This document shows, in pieces, positions 1-12,275 of a stretch of DNA of 64,000 nt. The position numbers and the translations under genes were made by a program. Numbering within the stretch: position 1 is the first letter of the stretch; every line of letters begins with the position of its first letter. Under the pieces are notes generated by a model. That model searched no databases. It was given only the letters and a program-made list of their open reading frames with translations, and was not told the DNA's origin. This DNA is from Apiospora phragmitis (taxonomy: Eukaryota; Ascomycota; Sordariomycetes; Amphisphaeriales; Apiosporaceae). The DNA is taken from assembly GCA_038363925.1 (NCBI GenBank), contig JAQQWL010000009.1:3038001-3102000 (forward strand). The letters are read 5' to 3'.

Positions 1-167
1 CTAATGGGTATATAGGTGTCGGCAAGGAAATGGAAGGACAGAGTCAGGGCATGACGGAAGCGATTGAGGACAAGATGAAGCTGCTGGGCCGCGACAAGAC
101 CGAGGGTACCGTCCAGAAGGTCCAAGAATTGTTGGAGAGCGAGCGATTCCGGGTCCAGGGCGGCTGA
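1..167 (+). CDS. C-terminal end of an unidentified protein (5' part outside window)
   Basis: The window opens in the end of an intron: a branch-like CTAAT at 1-5 is followed by an acceptor TATAG at 11-15. The last exon then runs from 16 to a TGA at 165-167. It encodes about 50 residues that are charged, rich in Glu, Lys and Gln, and probably alpha-helical (it reads ...EDKMKLLGRDKTEG...). I do not recognise the family. The call rests on a clean open frame with a plausible acceptor and a helix-like composition; the N-terminal part lies upstream of the window. Confidence 0.45.
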   Translation, partial: NGYIGVGKEMEGQSQGMTEAIEDKMKLLGRDKTEGTVQKVQELLESERFRVQGG

Positions 168-871
168 TTTGGAGCCATCCTGTAGCCCAGAGCATATGCC
201 ATAGGGATCTCGCACTTGTACAAAGAAGAAATGTACTATATATAGAGAATTAGCTGTACTCTATCGCTTGAATAAGGCTGCGTATTAAGCATCCTCGCTC
301 AATATACATTGCAGTTCTGAGGGCCAGAAATGATAATATGTGGCCACGTCAGCATATTCTCAAGTAATTGCAATATTAATATCAAAATAGACTGTCCTAA
401 TACCTAAGTCCGTTTATGTTGTAGAAGAGATCCTGTGCCGAAGGCTCCCAAGAGTGACTCTAGGGGTTATCGATGGTCCGAGCGCCAATGAAGTTTGTCA
501 GTCGGTCGAAATTGATTTTGACAGAAGTTGATGAGATGAAGAATCGCAAGCCACCAGGCAATAAAAAAGACAGAAAATACTCAGAAACTACGTTTAAATC
601 AAGTTCTATGTGAGTCTCGTCCAATTCTCTAGTGGTTTGGATCATCACGTACTAATTGAATTCACAGTCCCCGCATCGCAAGCAGAAGTTATATGCTCAA
701 TTGCCAAAACAGCAAAGAAGCCTCCAGATAAAATTACCCCTCAGTCGAGCTGAGTAGACTATTCCTACTGTGGCTGCCTTGGATATACACCTAAATCGCG
801 TGTTTCAGGGGGGTACTGGAAGGTGTTTGCACAACGTCGGAGGAATCGCACCCTCTTCCTCAGTGAGAAGA
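168..871. other. Intergenic region before the TrpRS gene
   Basis: This AT-richer spacer holds no coding-like frame I can support. The frame of the TrpRS gene stays open upstream of ATG 872 back to about 770 and contains a basic stretch (SSSVRR), and a TTTCAG acceptor-like site lies at 803-808. An upstream exon carrying a mitochondrial presequence is therefore possible, but I could not find its start. Confidence 0.5.
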
Positions 872-2102
<1,231 letters not shown>

Positions 2103-3290
2103 AAGCTACCTTGATGTGCGTGCTTATATGTCCCATACGTTTGCCATCCCCCATTATGTCGCGATCCGTCTGTGGGCCTGGCAAGTACAAATTACTCCCT
2201 ACCCTGTATAAACACCGCTTTATCTCTATCCTATAGACCACTTTGTATGAAAACATACGATTCCTCTTATCCGAGTACTTGGTTCGGAGACCAGTATTTT
2301 GGGCGTCGCTACATGGAAATTTTCCACAACGAGAGCCCTACAATTTCCATTCCGCGGTTAGCGATGTGCGGCAATCGTCACTTTTGAGACTCGTGAGAAT
2401 CTCCCTTATTCGACCTTTCAGTACCGAATGCATAACGAGGGCGCACTCGCCCGCAGATTACGTGACGGTGCTGTCTCTGCCCTTCTCGTGCCTTCCACCA
2501 TTTTTCGTGATAACGGTGAACTTTTTGAGCCCGTTGATACTAGAGGCCGCCGACAGCTTAAGTATCGTGATGACGGTCTCATCTTTCTCGATTGAAGATT
2601 CCAGGCATGGAGCATAGAAACCGGCGGTGGCTAACGGGGACTACCAACAGGGTTTCGGCGCCAGAGTACTGTGGTGGTTGGTGGCCCTTAGGATCATGAG
2701 GAACTACAGTAGATCACCCACGGTCCAACCGAAGCGCCATCTTGCCTACCACTACTTCAATTGACTGCTACTTCGAACTCTAAGAATAGTCTATACTGAG
2801 CGCATGCCACGAATAGGCGCGGTCGCTCGTCATGTATACCGCATCGCCTGCCGCTTGCTGGCTTGCTCCACTCTGCCCGTCCGTGTCATCATCACTCTTC
2901 CTTCGACCGTTTGACAGAAGTCTAATAATCCTCAACCGAAAAAGGCAATGGTAGCGCAACACGTCCATCATGAACTGCGATATGTAACTCGTCATCAAAT
3001 GGCATCTTGTCTCATGGGACCTTTCAACGCCCCTTTGATGTTAGCAGACAAGCTAGGATGTCGCGGCTGGAGAGCTGCGCGATACAAGGGGAGGAATGAC
3101 GGGAGAACCTTAAGTACTCTGCAGCCCTGACCCGTCCTCTTGGAAGTCAACCGATCGATGTGAAAAGCGTTGAGATCTTCCTTGTTCTCTATGTCCCAGA
3201 AAGGAAAGGGAGACATCTCCGAGATTTCTCAGTTCTATACCTATACAGCCCGCGCGCGCTCATAAATCTCTCCTCCCCTAGTTCACTTGT

Positions 3291-3328
<38 letters not shown>

Positions 3329-3405
3329 AGCGAGACATCCATCGTAGCGAAGCGAACCAAGAACATCCTGTAGCCAGTCATCCCAGACCCTAGAACCCAG
3401 CCACG
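2103..3405. other. Intergenic region with an unassigned open segment
   Basis: No recognisable gene. One frame stays open from about 2419 to a TGA near 2603 and has a protein-like composition (...LVPSTIFRDNGELFEPVDTR in part). It has no clear start or splice sites, so I treat it as a possible remnant only. A CT-dinucleotide tract lies just upstream of the aquaporin start. Confidence 0.4.
3292..3327 (+). repeat. (CT)18 microsatellite in the aquaporin 5' leader region
   Basis: An uninterrupted CT repeat of 36 bases ends 78 bases before the ATG of the aquaporin-like gene. Pyrimidine-rich tracts are common in fungal promoters and 5' leaders near transcription starts; a regulatory role here is inference. 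Confidence 0.9.
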
Positions 3406-4213
3406 ATGAACATCGACCGCCCCGGCCACCGCATCCGGCTGCCCTGGGAGTCGCGCACCCACCTCAAGGTGCGCAGCGCCGCGTCGGGCACGCTGGACGA
3501 AGGGGCGACCGTGTCGTCGGTCCCGCGGCGCATCCCCCTCATCAGCCGCTGCTCCAAGACGACCAAGAACCACCTGGTCGCCATGCTGTCCGAGTTCGTC
3601 GGCACCTTCATGTTCCTCTTCTTCGCCTTCGGCGGCACCAATGCCGTCAACACGGCCCCGATCGCGGGCGAGCCCCTCAACGCCAACCCCTCCAAGCTGC
3701 TCTACATCTCCCTGTGCTTCGGCATGAGTCTGATGGTGAATGCGGTACGTTTCCTTCTTTCATGCTTGTTTTTTATGACCCCTCTCTGGCTGGTCCCCCT
3801 TTCTCATGTGCTAATGGTCTCAGTAGTGGGTGTTCTTCCGTATAAGCGGTGGCCTGTTCAATCCAGCTGTCACGCTAGGTGAGCTCCCATCATTCTCGTG
3901 AATCTAATCAAAGTTGTCCTGGCCTCCACGGTCCCGCAACTCTTTCGACGTTGATGCTGACCATATACAGGCGGTAGCTTGAATCCTGCCAGGAGCTTCG
4001 GACCCTGTGTTGTTCTTGGTTCATTCTATCATTAGTAAGTTCCACGAGAGCTCTTCTGTATTCGATTGGTTACTGACACGCACACCTTGAAGTCACTGGA
4101 TATACTGGGTTGGTCCCATACTTGGCAGTGTGCTGGCGTCAGGGTTCTATCTTCTAGTCAAGGCCCTAGAGTACGAGACGGTGAACCCGGAACAGGACGG
4201 TGTACGTAGTTGA
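3406..4213 (+). CDS. Aquaporin/aquaglyceroporin (MIP) lacking its central membrane segments
   Basis: Four exons (3406-3744, 3827-3878, 3971-4034, 4093-4213) join in phase into a 191-residue protein. The N-terminal part has the first membrane helix (LSEFVGTFMFLFFAFGGT) and the second, leading into the first NPA box (SGGLFNPAVTLG). The next exon begins directly with the second NPA box (GGSLNPARSFGP) and the last helix (HWIYWVGPILGS). In MIP proteins roughly 100 residues, covering helices 3-5, separate the two NPA boxes. Here only a 92-base intron (3879-3970) lies between them. Both flanking junctions are phase 1, so the frame survives the loss. A normal channel fold is not expected. A GTACGT near 4202 could be a donor for a further exon, but I see no convincing one. 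Family assignment is firm; function of this copy is doubtful. Confidence 0.82.
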
Positions 4214-4638
4214 ATTCCATAAGGTAAGTACATAATATATGATAACTAAATAACTAGTATGCACTTTTCACTTTTGTTGGCAACGAAATCATTCAGTAAT
4301 CGGAAGAGCAACTGGGGATTAAGCATAAGGCCATGCCCCTTCGGTTGTCTTGTTGTGCAGTGAGCGGCGCTCATGACTATGGACTATGAAATGCCCATCT
4401 AGCAGTCATCTCTGGTGTGGTGGTGTAGGGCGGATTTCACAAACCCCTTCCCTCTTTACAGCGTCGTGGTATTTGGGTCCTTCCGCCAGCTGTTTCTTAG
4501 CATGGCTGCAAGGGAGAATATGTGGTTCCAGCCATTCGGTAACCCCATTCGGTAACCCTCCTCATTTGCGTTCAGGGCGAGATTTCAGTGCAATCTGGAG
4601 ATCGCCGGACTCTCTCCAGATCCGACTCTGCACGGCGC
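4214..4638. other. Intergenic region with a short direct repeat
   Basis: No gene seen. A 12-base unit CCATTCGGTAAC occurs twice almost back to back, at 4532-4543 and 4545-4556. This is the convergent 3' space between the aquaporin-like gene and the 2EXR gene. Confidence 0.5.
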
Positions 4639-5426
4639 TTACGCCGAGGTATGGCCCAAGGTGGTCCCAACCGGCTTGTTGCGTCTCCATCGATTGTTTT
4701 GCTTTTTTTTTGGGGAAGGGGTCGAATCACTCTCACTCATCGTCGCCTGCCAGCTCTCTAGGTCTTCGTCCAAGTAGGCGAGGACTACCTCGGTGAGTAT
4801 CGGGTTCTTGGGGTCCCAAAGGGGTTCGGGACGAGAGTGTCGATCGAAACATTCGCGGAAAACATGTTCTAGATTATCATCTCCTCGATCCATAAATTGA
4901 TGGTTCACCGCCCGCTCGAGTATGCCTAGCACACTTGAGGGTAAAGGATGAGAACTGTGAATCACGAGCTTTGTGTGGGGGTACACTGTATGCACTTCTT
5001 CGAAGCATGAGTCAACCGAATAGTAGGCCTTATTCAAGCAGCGGATATGTGCTGGCAACAAGTATATACACCCTATCACCAGTTCTTGGAGTTGTCGAGG
5101 TATATGTTCCAAAAGTTGGCAACACAAACAGTTTCGCCAGTAATCTTTGGACACCACTTTTCGACGATCTTTTCTGCTTTTTCAAGATTTATTATTTCGA
5201 TCTTGACCGAGTAGTAGTTCTGAGCTGCATGTCGGGCTTCACTATTCGTGGTAAGCAGAGGTGAGCGGCAATGGGAAACCTTCAGCCCGTACCATCGGTA
5301 CTTGGCGACAGTAAGCTGAAAATTAGAGGTTTCGGTCAATAGAGCCTCCGACCAGATAAACAGTCGAAGTTCGCAGGGAAGTTGAGAGAAGCACCGAAAC
5401 GCCATGTTCGGTGGCAATGCTTGCAT
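4639..5426 (-). CDS. 2EXR-domain protein, one frame break
   Basis: Two overlapping minus-strand frames form one protein of about 262 residues. The first starts at ATG 5426 and carries the domain signature: F-x-Q-LP-x-ELR-x-x-IW near residue 15, followed by LLTTNSEARHAAQNYYSV. 2EXR proteins are a large, poorly understood family expanded in Sordariomycetes, often with this F..LP.ELR..IW motif. The reading then moves to another frame around 5130-5160 and ends in a Lys/Arg-rich tail (KKKQNNRWRRNK). No GT..AG pair explains the jump, so a one-base indel is most likely. Biochemical role unknown. Confidence 0.7.
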
Positions 5427-6044
5427 ACGGGAGTCAGTCGTTGTGTACGTTGTCTCCGCTGGATCATGAAGATTGGTGTTGGGCCAAGTGAAATAACAAC
5501 TGGATAGATGGGTGATTAGAAGAGAGGCATCTTATATCCGTGCGATGATGAAACTGAAGGCAACAATGCTTAAGCCTAAGGAGTCAAGAAACACTTTGTG
5601 GTTGTCTCGGGTGTCAGGCTCGCGAAGGTATGATTGAGAACAAGGCCCTCATGATTAGACAGATGCCTGTCGGCCCCGACTGGCACGTTTCGTGTACCCT
5701 CATATGCAAAATGAATATGCATCAATTCTCAGGCAGCCACGGACACGTACAAGTAATTAGGACACGGCTTTTTTTTTATTGAATTTGGGACCAGATAGCC
5801 CCTGGGTGTGAAAAGGGGCTCCACCGAGAAAGCGAGATAAATCTAAACATGCATTTGGCTGAATTCTAGAAACCCCGATGGTTTTAGATAAATTGAATTT
5901 CTACATTATTAATATATATCGCAAGGCTTGATGGCCTTATACAAACATACACCCAGCTCGTAATACGCATCCATTTCCTCCCCAAAGTCGTTGTGGTACG
6001 ACAGTCATGGGATCTGACACACGACCTTACTTCACTACCCAGGG
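5427..6044. other. Intergenic region
   Basis: AT-rich spacer (for example TTAATATATAT near 5910). No coding-like frame or RNA gene seen. Confidence 0.5.
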
Positions 6045-6753
6045 TCATTGTGTTTTCTTGTGTCTACTAGGGGACCCATCCTCCTTCTCGTCGCCGTCGT
6101 CGCTCTCGTTCTGGCGTTTACTCTGGCGTTTACCAGGGCCGTCGGAATTCAGCCGGAAGCCGCGCTGCACCTGTTCCGGGTCGGGCCCCGACCCGTAGCG
6201 GTTGTCCCACCAGGTTCGGTCCACAAAGGGGGCCGCCGCGACGGGGCCCATGTCAATGGCGGTCGCAGCCCCGAAGGCGAGGCGCTGGAACTCATATGGG
6301 TGGCGCACGTCGTCGCACCGGTCCAGCGCGGCCAGGTCGTCGAACCTCTTGATGCCCAGCGGCGTCGTGTGGTCGCACGACCAGGGCATCAGGCGCGCCG
6401 TCGGCTTGGTCCAAGACATGTCCAGCGCCCGGTAGTCGTCGGTGCCGGCCGCCAGCTCCGCGGCCTTGCGCCGGGCCAGGGGCAGCATGTCGTCGACGAC
6501 CCAGGAGACATCCGGCAGGCCGTCGTAACCGTAGGTCCCATCGTCGCGCTCCTCCTGCACGAAAAAGGATGTTGTGGTCGTCCCGCTCCCACTCGAACGT
6601 CTCGATCATGTCGATCAGCTCGTTCGAGTAGTGAGGCCCGGCTTTCCCGTTCCGCCCATCAAATTTGTTCGTATCATTGACGTCCCTGACACGGTAGCCA
6701 CCGTTTTGGAAGAATATATTCGCTTCTTGCGGGGGAGGTGCGCCACGACCAAC
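6045..6753 (-). CDS. Unidentified protein fragment, C-terminal part with one frame break
   Basis: Minus-strand coding-like sequence begins after an acceptor-like TTATTAG (exon from 6753) and reads through ...NGGYRVRDVNDTNKFDG... and MIETFEWERDD. It changes frame at a CTTTTT run near 6567-6573, continues VQEERDDGTYGYDGLPDVS..., and ends with a hydrophilic basic/acidic tail. After correcting one base it is about 236 residues without a visible start codon, so an upstream exon is missing or lost. I do not recognise the family. The open plus-strand frame of 210 codons opposite it is a shadow created by GC-rich codon use. Confidence 0.5.
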
Positions 6754-7519
6754 CTAATAAGGGTCTCGCCTATTCCTTGGACATCTTGCCAGGGCTCGAC
6801 GGGCCAGTTCGTATTGTTGAAGCCTGGCTAGCTAGCTCGAGAACTCCGGCTTTCATGTTAACTCGAATTTTGTACGGAATAACATTGGTACAATTAGGCC
6901 TGCTTTTTCTTCCCCATCAGACGCAACTGAGACCCGGTACTTTGAACCTGCAATCTATACGGTGTTACAGTCGGTATCCGGTGAGATAGAGGAAATAGAC
7001 TTGCGGGTATGACGGATGCGACATGGTATCTCTGAGTCTCTGACAAAGCGAGGGGAATGAAGAAAATTTCGATTTTCTTTTCTCACCGACTAATCAACAA
7101 CGGCTCGACAGTTATGGCACTTCGAAAATGTCTTGCAAGAACTTGTAAGGCATGTTGTATTAAAATAATCAATTGGTAATTATAACAGCCCCTTAATCGA
7201 CTAGTAAGACGGGGCTATCCATCGCGCTGTCTATCGAACTCATTTCCAGTCAAGTCGCCATGCAGAAATCACCACCATCATAGCATGCTGATGCCACCTG
7301 AATTAACCATTCCGTACAAACCCGTGGTCTTGATTGATCGGGTTGACAAGCCAATCATTCACCCGCCGCCCTGACTCTCCATATTCATTATTCAGTAACC
7401 AGCCTTGAGGAGCGGCCTGCAGTGAAGCCATCAGACCCCTAAATAGTCTCTTTCCTTTAGCAGATGTAGGTCCACCAGCGGGTCCGCCCCTTCGCAGCCC
7501 GACGAGCCACCAAAGAACC
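6754..7519. other. Intergenic region
   Basis: No supported gene. If the preceding fragment has an N-terminal exon, it should lie here, but I could not identify one. Confidence 0.45.
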
Positions 7520-9545
7520 CTAGAGGTTCTTCGCCTTCTCCGCGAGCGCCGGTAGCGTCGTCTTCTTGCCGCCGCCGCCGAGACAGCCGCCGCTCTGCGA
7601 CTGCCGTCTCTTGATCTCGGCGCGGAACTCCTCGAAGGCCTCGTTGGTGTCTCTGGTCATGTCCTCGCTAAGTCCCGGACCGACGAGCGGCGGTCTCCTC
7701 TCGCGGTCGCCGGCGGTGGTGCTGTTGAGGCTGTCGGAGCTGACGCTGCGAGTCATCTTGACGCCGGCTTTCTCAGTCCGGCGCTCGAGCTTGGCGCGCA
7801 GCCACTGCTTGCCGGGCGAGTGGAAGAAGGCGAAGCTGCTGAACGTGATGAAAACGGCGTAGAAGTAGACGCGCGACCACACCTTGATCGAGTCGTCGAA
7901 CCGGAGGATCACAAAGGGCGCCGTGACGAAGCAGAAGACGAGCTGCGTCGCGAAATACGATGCGATGTCGTAGTACCGCTTCGAGGGCAGTGGCTTCTGC
8001 GTGACAGGGTCAAGGAAGAACGGACGAAGGTAACGTCGGGCGTCTGTAGTTCAATGGTTAGCTCTACAGGATTCATCACATAGCACGCGAACATTGGAGG
8101 TACATACTCTTGGCAGCAGTCTGGACGAAGCTCGCGAGCACAAATGTCAGGTAATAACCTGGGTAGAATCCATGCCAGAAAGCGCTCGTCGTAAAAGTCG
8201 CCAGGCTCGCACGGAATCCAGGTTTCTTGTTCCGGGGCGTGACGCGCAAGTAAATGTAGTAGCGGAGCCACTTGTTGGTGCCCATGTTCCAGTTTTCGAG
8301 GTATGCGCGGCTGTTCTGCGCCGACTCGACGCCCCAGGGGTTGATGTTCTGCAAGCGGTCCCAGCTGACTCGGCCAGTCGTAGGGTCGACACCCTTGTAG
8401 CCCAGACCAGTCAAGATGCATGCGCCTTCGGTCAAGGACCAAACACCGTAGTACTTGAGTCGCGCAGTAACGCCAACCATGTGTAAGTAGAAGATCCGGT
8501 GCACAATCGAGTAGCTCATGAAGCCATCGGCGAGCATGAACTTCCAGTCAAACCAAGCGTTGAACTTGACAAAAGCGCCGATCCAAAGGAGCCCTCCGGC
8601 CGCCTTCCACATGGCAGGCGTGGCACTACGCGGGATCTTGCGCTTCTTTCGCGTGGGGGGTCGCTTGGCAGGATCGACGGTCGAAGGCACATCAAACATG
8701 GTACAGTCAACCCAGCGCCTGTACTCGTTGTAGTCAAACGGGGGACCGGCCATGAAGGACGGGAAGAACAAGACGAACCCGGCGTAGTCGAGCAGGTTCG
8801 GCAGCTGGACGATCTTCCTATCCTTCTGGAAGTCGGAGAGCTGGTCCTCGGGCAGGGTTCCGTCGGCCACGTTCCAGCAGAAGGCGCTCAGCTTCATGAC
8901 CATGACCATCTGGGCGCCGGTGATATCGACGTCGGCAGGGTTGTTGGCGAACTGGCGTCGGAGCTGGTTCATGGCCGTGTGGCCCATCAGGAAGACGAAG
9001 CCCATCCATGGCATGTAGGGGCTACCGCGCAGGTAGTAGGCGAGGGCGTAGGTGACGGCGGCGGACACTAAGATGTGCCAAAGGCCATCCCAGAGGTCGA
9101 AGAGGCCAACCAGATAGAATATGCAAACACTGCACCGACCCGTGTTAGTTTCTCTTCTCTTCACCAGACTAGACCGCTAGGCTACCCACCTGATGCTGTA
9201 TATGTTCTTGTATGCCGGTCGTGCGTTGGGGACCCGTTTGAGGATACCGGCGAGCGGATACGAGAGGAGGAAGGAGAAGATGAGCTTGACTAGAGGCGCA
9301 GTTAGAGGGACCGGCGCAATCAACCAATGCATGCTGAACAGATGCTGGCATCCGCCGTGGGCGAAGGGGAGGGTTCGGTGTGTCGGGTCTGGTACATACG
9401 CTCATCGGGGGAGGCTCCTACCACTCCAGAGAGGGCTTCGAAAGCTATACAGTTGGTTATATACAATCAGCATCCAGAACGCGACAAGCACGGGAGAATA
9501 GGGAGTCATTGCGTAACACCTACGCTTGTTGATAAAGGGCAGCAT
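7520..9545 (-). CDS. ALE1: Lysophospholipid acyltransferase, MBOAT family (ALE1/LPT1 type)
   Basis: Membrane-bound O-acyltransferase that re-acylates lysophospholipids in the ER (Lands cycle). Five exons join without any frame problem: 9524-9545, 9400-9444, 9190-9289, 8108-9129 and 7520-8043, giving 570 residues. The first exons encode MLPFINK and a hydrophobic segment (LIFSFLLSYPLAGIL). Several membrane helices follow. The conserved Asn region is YLENWNMGTNKWLRYY, and the MBOAT catalytic His lies in SAFWHGFYPGYY near residue 370. The C-terminal tail is long, charged and Ser-rich, with a poly-Gly/Lys patch near the end. Length and motif order fit fungal ALE1. The short first exon is chosen because MLPFINKR is followed by GTAGGT and later phases all agree. 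Confidence 0.93.
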
Positions 9546-10931
9546 CTTGCTATCTGCGCAACGCGAATTACCGGCGTGTTACGTCCAAGACGAACAATCG
9601 TAAGCCCCAAGGCGGGGGAGTCAAATCGCATATAATGCAGATCGGAAGCTGTCGTCAAAACAAAGGCAAAGCAAAGCGAGTAAGGTAACGCGGGGAGAAG
9701 GTTTCGATGCAACACTGTTAAGACATAATTGGATAGGCTTTATCGATTGTCAAGGGGCCAAATGACAATACTATCTGGCAAAGGGGCTTGAAAGATGGGG
9801 AGAGAGATTCCAGGTAGCGGGCCCAGAATCGATTTTGTTGAGCTGAAGCCCCAAAAAGTTGCCAATGACGACCCTGAGGCTCTGTGATGTCACCTGGCAG
9901 AACAAGGCAAGAAAATGGGCAAATGCGAAAGACCATGGCCCATGGCATGTGGCCTCAATGAATGGCGTGCCGCTATTAGTGGCCAGGTGGGCTGCCAATC
10001 CAGCGCAACCTTGGACCATGTCGAAAGCGAAACAACTCATACCACAGTACCCAAGTGCCCTTGGTAAATATCATGGCAATCTGATCATCTGATAGACAGC
10101 CTTGAAATTAAAGTAAATGATGTAGCCGAGTTGGGGAAGCTGGTTGGTGTAAAGAGCCGCGCCGTTACTAGCACCTACTGAGTCTGCCACACAGCATGAC
10201 ATGACAAATCCACGTGCGGCCGGCCTTGTTTACTTGACATGGGACCAACACTTTTGGCTGGCCAGCATGCCACATGGACATTGTTGCGTTGCATTGTGGC
10301 ATCTAAGCAGAAACACGGATAGACGGGCTGGAAACGAACTCTTGTGAGCAAATAAGCTGTTTTACGAGACCCAGAACTATCGCAGACTGAAAAAGGATTA
10401 CTTCGTTCTATTATGACTCCCTAAGGCTGCCTGTAGCTAAAATTCAACAGAAAGGTGTCACTTCCATGACACCATGACACCATGCAACCCCAATATGCAA
10501 CGTGCACGATTTCCTTCCTCCTGTTGCGACAATAACCTATCATTTATTGTACCTGCCTGTCATTGCCTCATCGTAGAGTTTCGAGTCTCCTGTGGAGTCA
10601 TCTGCCCAGGGCAAAACACTCGTCGTAATGCGCCGTCCCATGTATAAAAACGATTTGCGACCATACGCGCCCCACGTGTTCCAGTCCGTTCCTTCGCGAA
10701 AAAAATAGTCTATGCCAAAGTGGCCTGGCCGGTGGCGGTAGTGGAAGATAGGTTTGGAAGATCAAGTATTATACATCTAATGTAAGCGGCAAAATAGGGA
10801 CGGGGGTTGCAACAGCCGTCTCGCAGGATCTGCTAGCCCCCCGCCAAGAATGGGAAAGACGCTCTGTCGTGGACTTCGTAGCTGTGGGTTTTTTTCTTCG
10901 TCGGTAACCAACCAACCCGCTAAACCCGGCC
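9546..10931. other. Intergenic region between ALE1 and the GDP-mannose transporter
   Basis: About 1.4 kb with no convincing gene. It contains short tandem CCATGACA units near 10463-10485. It serves as the ALE1 upstream region and the transporter's 3' region. Confidence 0.5.
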
Positions 10932-12275
10932 TCATGAGTTGGCATCGCGGTTGCTCTGAGAGCTGGCACTCATGGTTGGCTGCGCAATGGGCAGCGAGTT
11001 CTTGGCCACCTCGGACTGGCGCACCTTGGCCCAGGCGTAGACGATACCACTAACGAAACCAATGAAGATGGCCGACACACCACCAAGCGTGACAGGGGCG
11101 GCGAAGAAGATGAAGCCGCTGATGGCAATGGGGAGCTTGTTGAGGGCTCCGACCATCGAGTAGGTGGTGGAGGACGTGCATCGGATGCACCAGGCGGAGC
11201 AGTATGAGATGAAGATGGCACCCATTCCAGAGTAGATCATACCAATAAGGATACTGTTACGCGTCTCGGGAGGGAAGTTCTTGGCGAAGTTCTCGCTGGA
11301 CCAATCCTCGGCGACAAGAGAGGCAACGATCAGGACAGGGATGGTGAGCAGGTTGTTGTAGAACATGGCTAAGTCGAGTTGTTAGCAAAATTTCCATGTC
11401 TTCGCTTGATTAGCATAATAAGGGAGAGTACGTACTGTCCCAATCCTTGAAGTTCATGCTCTTGATGACCTTACGCATACCGAGAACATAGGAAGCGGTG
11501 CAGAACACATTCAGGCCCATCCAGGCATATCCGGCGTTCAAGGTGGCCAGAGCAGCAGCGGCCTCCTCGGTCTGGCTGGCGTGGGCGGTATCGGCCCAGG
11601 CGGCGACGACGGAGCTCAGCACCATGAGACCGAAGGACAGGAGAGCCAAAGGGGTGACGCTGCCTCCGAACCAGAGCACCTCACCGTAGGCGATGACGAT
11701 GATGGTCAAGTTCTTGAAGATGGTGTAGACGGGGACCGATAGATACTGGAGAGACTTGATACTTGTGTAGATCATACCGACGAGGAGAAGCGAAATGGGG
11801 AACCAGCGCTTGCCCTTGTTGGTGTCGAACGGGGCCAGGTTCTTGATCAGGCCAGCTTGCCGGCAGCCCTCGATGGTCGCGATGCAGACAATTGACTACA
11901 CAAAAGGTTGACATGGTCAATGGGTGGGTTCGAGCTCTATAGCCGAGGTGACAAAAGTGCTGCGGGCTTTAGTGTATATGTATGTATCTATGCTTACCTG
12001 AACGGCGAGGTAGAAGAAGTTCATGTTCCACTCGGTGCCGGACACGACATATTTGTTGACGACGGTCATGCTGATGGAGGACAAGCAGTAGGCCAGAACG
12101 GAGACGGGAGGGCTGTTCTCGAAGCGGCCGATGGTCTGGATCAGAGCCTTGGGGGAGCAGCGGCGCGCGCCGGTCGCGTGGGGATGAAGGGCTCCTTCTC
12201 GCTGCCAAAGGGCGATCGAGGGCTCCGGGCAGAGTCCATGTTGACGACGTAATCTTCGTTCTTCTTGTCCGACAT
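10932..12275 (-). CDS. VRG4: GDP-mannose transporter (Golgi nucleotide-sugar transporter), one frame break
   Basis: Golgi antiporter that brings GDP-mannose into the lumen for glycosylation. Exons: 11998-12275, 11436-11895 and 10932-11368. The N-terminus [14 protein letters not shown] is the typical fungal start. Conserved membrane segments follow ([37 protein letters not shown]). The GALNK motif, which contacts GDP-mannose, is present ([14 protein letters not shown]). A run of five G at 12151-12155 (CCCCC on the coding strand) breaks the frame between the hydrophilic N-terminus and the first helix. With six C the three exons give exactly 391 residues, the normal length. The transporter is essential in studied fungi, so a sequencing indel is the simplest reading. 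Confidence 0.92.

Noticed and set aside
6048..6680. 210-codon plus-strand frame
   Set aside because: It mirrors the minus-strand coding-like fragment; no family features.
8041..8110. tRNA-like A box (TAGTTCAATGG) on the plus strand
   Set aside because: It lies inside the last intron of ALE1, no B box GGTTCRANTCC follows at the right distance, and no cloverleaf can be drawn.
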